A stretch of DNA of 33,945 bases from Haplomitrium mnioides (Eukaryota; Marchantiophyta; Haplomitriopsida; Calobryales): the NCBI GenBank assembly GCA_049999725.1, contig JBNGIS010039022.1:41161-75105 (forward strand). The letters are read 5' to 3'. A model generated the notes under the pieces. That model worked only from the letters and a program-made list of their open reading frames with translations. It made no database searches and was not told where the DNA came from. The translations under genes and the position numbers were made by a program. Positions 27,548 to 33,945 of this stretch are shown piece by piece; the stretch's first letter is position 1, and the number at the start of each line of letters is the position of its first letter.

Positions 27548-28810
27548 ATGGCAATAAATAAAACTAGGGTTGTGGAAGACGCTCTTGAAGATCAAGACCA
27601 AGCCCCAACCTTGGTCTCTCACCCTTTTTCTTTTCTACTCCATTGTAAGAAGTCAAGGGAGTTGAAAGTAAGGCAACACAATAAAGATGATGTCTCTATC
27701 TCAGAAGGAGGTGTCGATTCTCATGAATCTCACATGCAATCATATGTAGATGGACTCAACAAGGAATTTCACCAAGAACACAAGGAGTCTAATGGCTGAA
27801 ATGTCAAGGGATTAGTGAAACCAAGAACTTTCACTTTTAGCTATTTCCAATATTCCTTTTAGTTACAACCTTAAGAAATGTAAGCATGATGATTTAGATA
27901 CCTTTTAGAAGGATGATATTTTCGATATGGTTTCATCCTTTGGGCCAATTACGACATCAGATTTTTGGTCTTTTGTAATTATTTATTCTTTGCAGCAAAT
28001 CGACATTGTCCAAGATGCCCTTTTGGAAATCTACTTTGCCATTAATCATGACATTTGGTTAGTCTTCTAAAAGTTTCTTTTTGCAATTCTTTGTTAGTAT
28101 GGTTTTTTTTGCGATTGATTTTATTTCTTACTGTGTCTTATAAATTTTATAATGTTACTACAGGGATAAAAGAAACATTCAGAATTCTAGCATCTCTAAG
28201 CTGCACATGCCCATGAGTATTGGACGGTGGGCAATTAGAGAAAAGAGGATAAGCGCAACATGAAGAAGTTATTTAATCTTCAATTGGATGATGCAACTGG
28301 TGGCATTGGTAGATAATGTAGAGTGTGTTTAGCTATCTTGCAGTTTTTATTAAACTTAAACAACCAAGAGAGGACACTCATGTAAATGTTTACCAGAAGC
28401 CACATGCACTTTATAAAATTTTTATTAACCATTTGTCTTCCAAGCAAGAGTGGATTTTAGATCTTTTCTCTAGGTCTGGCACAAGCTTAGTCTATGCCCT
28501 TAGATTAATGTAGAATATTATTGCAATGGAATATGATTGATGATAGTCCATCTATATTCCACAACATATTTTGATGATGGTGTCTCTACCATTATATGTC
28601 ATCAAGTCCCAAATTGTGTATGCTTACGATAAGGAGTATGTTTCTCCGCATACAACAAGTGAATGAGATGACTTTGTTGCTATTTTGAGGATTGAAAAGT
28701 CTCAATAAGAATTATCTGTGGGTATAGATGCTCATGTTTCTCAATAAATAGATCTAGAAGATACTATCTGTCTTAAAGAGGATAAGATTTATGAAGAAGT
28801 TATTGAATGA
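27548..28810 (+). pseudogene. Decayed gene with an N4/N6 DNA methyltransferase-like motif
   Basis: ATG 27548 opens 83 codons (MAINKTRVVEDALEDQDQAP, acidic, unrecognised). Further fragments include DDIFDMVSSFGPITTSDFW and IDIVQDALLEIYFAINHDIW. This is followed by a donor-like GG|GTTAG at about 28056 and an acceptor-like TTACTACAG| at about 28163. Frame 28325-28513 contains VNVYQKPHALYKIFINHLSS, KQEWILDLFSRSGTSLVYAL and, after a stop, NIIAMEYD. QKP...L, the LDxFxGSGT box (28457-28483; one Gly is Arg) and the following A-x-E-x-D match the AdoMet-binding half of class-beta N4-cytosine/N6-adenine DNA methyltransferases, such as bacterial and phage enzymes. The catalytic DPPY/SPPW motif was not found. 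Later fragments (VIKSQIVYAYDKEYVSPHTT) run to about 28810 with stops. Confidence 0.5.
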
Positions 28811-29938
28811 TGTACATTTTTTATATATAATAAAGTGTTTGACTACAAAAAGTGTTCAAGTCTAAGCTCATCTAGATACATGTGCTTGAATACATGATTT
28901 TTTAGTTAAAAAAAAATTAATGTGTATGTTGTTTGTATTGAAGTTCATGCTGAATGAGGCATTCATATATGAATGAATGAATTTTTGACAAAATACTATA
29001 TAATGTATAAAATATATGCAAGGAAGTCTATGCTTGCATGGATATTTGAGTTTGAATGATTGAGTTTTCGATAGAAAAATAGATAATGTATAAGATATTT
29101 GCTTTGAACTCCATGCTAGCATGGACATCTGTGTTTGAACAAATTAGATTTTGAGACATGGAGTCCTCACACACAAGATTGTATTTTGTTTTGTTTTCTT
29201 TATATCTTATAAGAATATATATTCAAATTATGAATTATGAAGTCATTGCTTACATGAGTCACTTGTTTGATTTATATTTTTGGAGTAGATTTGTATATAA
29301 GTTATAGAAGATTGAGTGTATGCCCGCATATGATTCCTTGTTTGATTTTGATTGAAAGAGATCATGTTTTGAAGATATACATACGGAACTCTCTACAAGC
29401 ATAACTGTTCTTTTTTGGTTTTCATCTTTTTATTAGATAGTTAAAAGTTCTCTTTTCTTTGAATGTATTTTCAATAAATGTTTGAGGTTTTGATAAGTTT
29501 AATGTCTTTTGAATAATTTAAAAAAAATATTAGTAGCAAATTTTTAATATGTTTTGTAAATATTCTATTTATTGACACTCTTCTTCTGTAAAGATAATAA
29601 TTAAAAAACCACTTTTTGTAAAATATTTGATAAGAAAATATTTTTTGAATACTATTAGTACATGAATCAAGCAAATTGCAAGCTAATTTTATTTTGGTTA
29701 AAAATTTCACAAATGTAAAAAATTGTAGTTTTTAAAGTTCAAATTTGAAAATCAATTTTCTTAAGCCCAAAATAAAACATGAATTCAGTAGCAGTTCCTT
29801 GTTCAAAGTAGCAATTGTTAAGAATCAAATATATGGTAAAGGTCGTGCATTGTTGAGCTGATTGTTTGAAGTTTTTTTTAGAAGTAGAGTGATCTTCTTG
29901 AATTTCTTTGACCTTTGTTGCTCTTTGAAAATCAGCTC
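28811..29938. other. AT-rich spacer with scattered palindromes
   Basis: No gene is recognised. GTCTATGCTTGCATGGAT (about 29026), CCATGCTAGCATGGAC (about 29110) and GTATGCCCGCATATGA (about 29317) are further members of the palindromic family. The rest is AT-rich, with short minus frames explained by low complexity. Confidence 0.5.
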
Positions 29939-30400
29939 CTACTCAATGAAGGTCCTTATGCCAAAGAAACACTTACAAAACCCTCCTCTAGTCGAGTGAA
30001 TGTCATCATGCTTGCACAACAAGACGATGAGGAACCTCCTCTTTTCCTGCCTCCAACTTGAATTTGCAGCATTCAACATTGATCTTTGTGCATAGGAGAA
30101 GATCTTTTGTAGCAACAAGCATTGAATTCCTTCCTTAAATTGAACAATATCTTCCACAATTTGATGAAGGTTTTCTCTACAAAAAGAGTTCATTTTTCAC
30201 AGTCCAGCATGTTCAACTAAATCTTGCAGGCCTTTCCCAAATTTGTACTTGATGGAAAGAGAGACCTTCATGCATTTGACCACTTTGTCTTTAGACAATC
30301 TAACTAGATAACTATGAGCACTAATTGTGTAATGTACTTGGCTAAGTTCTTTTTTTTCACCTACAAATGGGACTTCTTCAAGAGATTTTTCAGATCTCAT
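29939..30400 (-). pseudogene. Unrecognised minus-strand reading frame with one stop
   Basis: Two open segments (30400-30197 and 30193-29939) are in the same frame, separated by one stop. Together they give about 152 codons. They contain MRSEKSLEEVPFVGEKKELS, SAHSYLVRLSKDKVVKCMKV, FGKGLQDLVEHAGL, stop, then SFCRENLHQIVEDIVQFKEG and KHDDIHSTRGGFCKCFFGIR. Residue use is balanced and unlike the AT-rich surroundings, so a decayed exon is likely. No family is recognised, and no start context is convincing. Confidence 0.4.
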
Positions 30401-30488
30401 AGTTTTCTTGTCTTAGCTTCTGTTTGCTAGATGGTTTGTTGATGATAGGTTTGTTTTTTATTTAACAAAGTGTTTGTAAAAGGGATAG

Positions 30489-31048
30489 GCTGTATATATG
30501 TATGTGCTCTATGGATATTGTTGGTCGTGTTGGTATAATTGTAGGGCATTTTTGGAGACCTACTTGTGTATGCTTGAAAGAGGTGTGAAATTGATAGTTC
30601 AAGAATTAAAAAAAAAAAAAAAAAAGAGAGAATTGGCTTTGAAATTAATGCCAGATGTGTGTGCTGCAAGGAGAAACTACTTCAAGATTTCATTACCTAT
30701 TTTTAACCATGTCATCACATTTTAGAAAATAAATTTATGTTAAACATAAAGAGATGACTCCAACTTTTTCTACAACAAATAATTGGTAACACATACAAAT
30801 TGTATGTATGTGTGTGTTGCGTAGAGAGTGTTGGCTGATTTTGCATAAATATAGGGTGTTTTTAGAGACCTCCTTGTATATGATCAAAAGAAGTGTGCAA
30901 GTGAGAGTTAAAGGAAAAAAAAAAAAAACAAAAAACATGGCTTTTAGATTAATACCAATTATGCCATATGTGTTTGCTACAAGGAGGAATCACTTCAAGA
31001 TTTCACTCACCATTTTTGGCTATATGTCACATTTTAGAAAATTAAATC
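30489..31048. repeat. Two diverged tandem units, period about 313 bp, each with an internal poly-A run
   Basis: Unit 1 (about 30489-30735) and unit 2 (about 30801-31048) share TGTATGTGTG..., GGAGACCTMCTTGTRTATG, a run of 18 or 14 A residues, TGTGYTRCAAGGAGRAA and CACATTTTAGAAAATWAA. Their plus frames give similar peptides (both contain ARRNYFKISL or TRRNHFKISL), so an old coding unit may have been duplicated. The poly-A could be a fossil tail of a retroposed transcript. Confidence 0.7.
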
Positions 31049-31139
31049 CGTTATCACATTTTTTTAAACACTATGTATTACTATATTTTGAAATTAAGAT
31101 TAATTTTGTTTGTAAGTACAAAATTTATTAATTTTATTT

Positions 31140-31949
31140 TGAAAAACAAATGACCAATCTCAAATGACTAGCAAATTAACAATAAAAAATTGTTGGTAGC
31201 TACATGGTTATTTTGACCATAACTATAATAGCCAACATGCGAAACCACATGCTGTAAGTTGGTAGGGTGTTTGATGTACTACTAACTATCAGTCAAATGA
31301 ATGATACTCCTTAATCATTTTGGACACATCCAAAATGACATCTTCAACTTTTTCAACGAGACACATGTCAACAGTTAATTGATTTCAAAATAACATGTGT
31401 CAACATATTATTCGGCAGCTATTATACTATGCATCATCTTTTCATTGGTTGTAGAGCTACTACGTAGCAAACATGAGCTAGTCTCTAAAATGTCGTTTGT
31501 CATTTTGCCATTTCATAGTGCAACTAGTCATTTCCGTCATGTTCTAAAAGTTGAAAATTTTGAATTTAAAGAATAACACATGTTATTTGTTCACTCACCC
31601 CTTTGATACTTCATTTAGAACGATGTATTAATTGACCAAAATTTGACATTTAATAAGACCCCATATGTTGCTCTATCATTGATTGAGCTAGCGCTGATGG
31701 TGTAATTGCAATGTTGTGGATGGTAAAAGTTCATTGTCATTTTGGACAAATGATCATTTCAATACTTGTGTTATTTTAGACATTTTGAAATGACCAGTGA
31801 TATTTTATATCATTATCCAAAATGATAGTGCTGCAAATGACCTACATTATGCAACCTATAAAACAAAAAATTGTTGGTCATTAATTGGTTGAAATAACAC
31901 GATTTCTAGTCATTAGTCTTGTCATATAGAACATTGTTTTCTTCTAGTG
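31140..31949. mobile_element. Candidate CACTA-type transposon end or MITE
   Basis: Reading the minus strand from 31949 gives CACTAGAAGAAAACAATG, very close to the CACTACAAGAAAA termini common in plant En/Spm-like elements. The inner ~800 bases are loaded with short repeats of AAATGAC/GTCATTT in both orientations, and with AAAAAATTGTTGGT twice (about 31179 and 31867). This resembles CACTA subterminal repeats. I could not find a matching left terminus or a 3-bp duplication, so the left limit is arbitrary, and a transposase frame is absent. Confidence 0.45.
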
Positions 31950-32135
31950 ATTAGGAAAAAAAGACTTAAGTTCAAATACATGGAAAATATAACGAACTTT
32001 AAGATAGAGAAGAAGATCAAGTTTGTATGCAATGGAAGAAATGACTTGGAAAATAAAGAATATACCAATCCAAGATAGAGACAACTTAAGAACTTGAGTT
32101 TCTAAGAACAATGCAAGATCATGAGTAAATAACAT
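31950..32135 (-). pseudogene. pol: Gypsy integrase C-terminal (GPY/F) fragment
   Basis: Minus frame contains THDLALFLETQVLKLSLSWI, GIFFIFQVISSIAYKLDLL and LKVRYIFHVFELKSF. These align with the consensus V-x-LST-xx-L-xLK...W-GPF-x-I...AYKLDLP...IH-x-VFHVSxLK. The frame ends at a TAG created by the adjoining CACTAG terminus. Confidence 0.75.
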
Positions 32136-32175
32136 GATTTGGTTACCTAAAACAAAAGAGAAATCATGAAGATGT

Positions 32176-32900
32176 TTATCGACCTATTGTTTTGCTAATT
32201 TTGAGCAATAACAAGATGGTTTCAAATATTTTGCAAAGAAGAAGATAAGCAAGACAAAAAAGTAGAAGTGTTTGGAACATTGGAAGAACAAAAACATAGC
32301 CAACCATTAGAAATAAGAGGATGTTGACCTCTATTAAAAAAAGAGAAAGGAGAAAATTGAGTACTTGCCTATTTAGAGTTGTTGTAGACGTATACCACAA
32401 TATGTAAGAAACTACCCAATTAGTATGATCGGTGTTGACAAATGTTTGAACCATTTCCTCCATAGCATGATTAGCATGCTCTATTTGACCATTTGCTTCA
32501 TGATGATAAACAATAGATATAGAGAGCTTGGTGCCCAAAAGCATAAACAACTCTTGCCAAACTTCCCAATTAAACATGGATTTTGTTAGAAACTAATACC
32601 GTATCCATTTTGTGACAACAAAAGACAATATTAAAGTAGAGTTTTGCCAATCATGACCATTTGCTTCATGACGATAAACAATAGATATAGAGAGCTTGGT
32701 GCCCAAAAGCATAAACAACTCTTGCCAAAACTTCCCAATTAAACATGGATTTTGTTAGAAACTAATACCGTATCCATTTTGTGACAATATTAAAATAGAT
32801 TTTTGCCAATCATAGAGCATCCACTCAGTCTATCATTGGTGCTAAATGAAATCGGTAAGTTTGGTAGTGGATGTAAAAGCCTACTAGCTGATTTTTTATT
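32176..32900 (-). pseudogene. pol: Gypsy integrase core fragment
   Basis: Minus frame 32577-32176 starts NWEVWQELFMLLGTKLSISI, VYHHEANGQIEHANHAMEEM and NTDHTNWV, the FWQELF...LGTKLS...H-x-x-x-GQTE-x-N...LE consensus with the catalytic Glu region altered (GQIEHAN). Just upstream, other frames read LAKLYFNIVFCCHKMDTVLV, where the SDRD aspartates are lost, and downstream YNNS...ASTQFSPFSFF. The gene is clearly inactive. Confidence 0.85.
32486..32813. repeat. 168-bp tandem duplication inside the integrase remnant
   Basis: TGACCATTTGCTTCATGA starts at 32486 and again at 32654 (period 168). The second unit has one extra A in CCAAAACTTCCC and lacks about 12 bases of the first (after TTTGTGACAA). 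Similarity is otherwise near-complete, so the duplication is much younger than the element. Confidence 0.92.
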
Positions 32901-33094
32901 ACAAGCTTTATTTCAATGGAAAATTTCACAACAACAAAAAAAACTGTACAAATGTCTCTAGCTAGCTTTGGCCACTACCAAGTGCACTGAACTAACTTCT
33001 TAGTATTTGACATATCATTTAGTTTAATAAGAATTTTCCAATTATCACTTTTGAGATCCAATTTACAAAAGAATCATGCACCACTCATCTAGCA

Positions 33095-33445
33095 AACCAT
33101 TAGTAAGAAGCAAAATATAAGTGTTCTTCTTTGTTTGCTTGTTGAGATTGTGAGAATATTTTCAAAGACAAAAACCACCATCTTTTTTGTAGAAAAGGCA
33201 CTGATGCTCTTTAAAATGAAGTGTTATGTTGATTGAAATCCTTTTCAAGAAGCTCGGTCAAGGTTTTGGATAATTATTTCAATTCTTGTGGTAAAAAATC
33301 AATATATATGCCCACTAAAAAGAGTACTTCTTGCATTAACTCAATTTGAAATGATAATCCTACATCATTTGGTAAGCTTTTTGGTAGATCATCTAGAGAT
33401 ACAACCTTAAACTCTTTCAAAATGTCATAAACCATTATGGTTAAT
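33095..33445 (-). pseudogene. pol: Gypsy reverse transcriptase N-terminal fragment
   Basis: Minus strand from 33443: MVYDILKEFKVVSLDDLPKS with LPNDVGLSFQIELMQ, FLPQELK, stop, LSKTLTELLEKDFNQ and, after a stop, ASVPFLQK. Then, in the next frame, KKDGGFCL, LNKQTKKNTYILL and, in a third, CKLDLKSDNWKILIKLNDMS. These follow the gypsy RT order: FxDVFxDDLPxGLPP; [19 protein letters not shown]; LNKxTxKNxYPLP; KLDLRSGYxQI. Confidence 0.85.
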
Positions 33446-33500
33446 TTCAGTTTCCCTACATCTTTACCATTATGGTTAATTTCAGTTTCCCTATATCTTT
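33431..33500. repeat. Two tandem 35-bp units
   Basis: ACCATTATGGTTAATTTCAG plus 15 more bases, repeated at 33466 with one substitution (CTACATC to CTATATC). It lies at the start of the RT remnant. Confidence 0.93.
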
Positions 33501-33550
33501 ATTCAAGTCTATGATTGGCTTGATCCAAACATCAAAGATAGAAATATTCT

Positions 33551-33945
33551 TTGGCATATTTTTTTGTACAAAAGTTATATGTTGGATTGGACATAGGCTT
33601 CTTCACCAATGGTGTCAAATGTCTTAAAAAGTGTTTACTTTGTATATTAGTATCGGCCAGGCTTTTTTGGTATTTTTCGAATTTTTGCGCTTTCCTTGGC
33701 CTAGTACTGCAATTTGTGCCCAGGATTGATCAACTTGGTGCCCAAAGGTGGAAAAGAGGATCAAGTCAGTGTAAGGACGCGTTTAGAGTCTGAAGAAAGC
33801 AGGTTGTGTTGGAACCATCGGAGGACCACTCCAATCAACACGGAAGAATTGCGATTGATTGGAAGGCAATTATGACAAATAGGGCGGAGGGCTAGGCTAT
33901 GAGGGTCGCGTGAGACGGTTCGATGGGTGATCAGCAGCTCCATTG
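33551..33945. other. Window end, nothing recognised
   Basis: The first part may still be protease-RT spacer of the minus-strand gypsy remnant (minus frame NISIFDVWIKPIIDLNKDIG, 33550-33490, fits the region before RT). From about 33640 the composition becomes more GC-rich and no motif is visible. A different repeat may begin here. Confidence 0.35.

Larger units (their letters stand above)
31944..33550 (-). mobile_element. pol: Internally deleted Ty3/gypsy remnant
   Basis: On the minus strand, RT, integrase core and GPY/F fragments appear in pol order from 33445 to 31950, with no LTR visible. The RNase H and zinc-binding part of integrase are missing or unrecognisable, so RT runs almost directly into integrase. 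Many stops and indels show it is old. The CACTA-like terminus at 31949 directly abuts its distal end, as if that element had inserted into it. Confidence 0.8.

Noticed and set aside
31069-31073. CACTA at 31069 as the left end of the CACTA-like element
   Set aside because: Only the pentamer matches. The following bases do not resemble the right terminus, and flanks (AAA versus ATT) give no 3-bp duplication.
33551-33793. 80-codon plus frame at the window end
   Set aside because: Antiparallel to the gypsy remnant, F/L/C-rich, no recognisable domain.

Overview
This window looks like repeat-dominated nuclear DNA of a land plant. The evidence is two nested LTR retrotransposons of plant type (a Ty3/gypsy chromovirus and a Ty1/copia element), a CACTA-like terminus ending in CACTAGAAGAAAA, intron-like splice signals, and AT-rich spacers. 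I cannot place the species. The decayed host genes resemble repetitive families I associate from memory with non-flowering plants, but that is weak. I see no intact cellular gene, rRNA, tRNA or CRISPR array. Almost every coding segment carries stops or frameshifts.

Layout. Bases 1-535 are old sequence ending in a coding-like stretch. A complete but decayed Ty3/gypsy chromovirus (536-9990; 568-bp LTRs; target duplication CCAGG) is inserted there, and the coding-like stretch resumes on its far side (9991-10101). Inside its gag lies a younger 3,281-bp insertion (1956-5236; TG...CA ends, target duplication GCAAG), best read as a large solo LTR. From about 10.56 kb there is a broken multi-exon gene of a transposase-like family I recognise as DUF7869. 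It is split by a Ty1/copia element (12761-20730; very short 115/117-bp LTRs; imperfect duplication ACCTA/ACTTA) and resumes at about 20.9-22.4 kb with the diagnostic QLDN and GHTHDQID motifs. A second, more decayed copy of its 3' half lies at 24.1-25.9 kb.

Bases 26.0-28.8 kb hold coding-like fragments. One (28.3-28.5 kb) carries a motif typical of bacterial-type N4/N6 DNA methyltransferases (QKP...LDLFSRSGT). Bases 29.9-30.4 kb hold an unrecognised minus-strand reading frame with one stop. After a 313-bp-period duplication (30.5-31.05 kb) comes a region ending in a CACTA-like terminus at 31949. That terminus abuts a minus-strand Ty3/gypsy remnant (31.94-33.5 kb; RT and integrase fused by deletion).

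Cross-cutting signals. (1) Short palindromic units built on a core like CTATGCGCGCATAG recur as arrays or singletons in predicted introns and spacers around the DUF7869-like and methyltransferase-like genes. They are regular at 30 bp at 10.77 kb and about 25 bp at 27.1 kb. (2) The copia RT is interrupted by a run of roughly 280 codons encoding repeated GPLVxH-type peptides, and a related nucleotide motif reappears in hairpin-forming repeats in its 3' untranslated region. By eye, gypsy LTRs differ at about 26 of 568 positions (4.6%) and copia LTRs at about 13%. The order is therefore host genes, then copia, then gypsy, then solo LTR.
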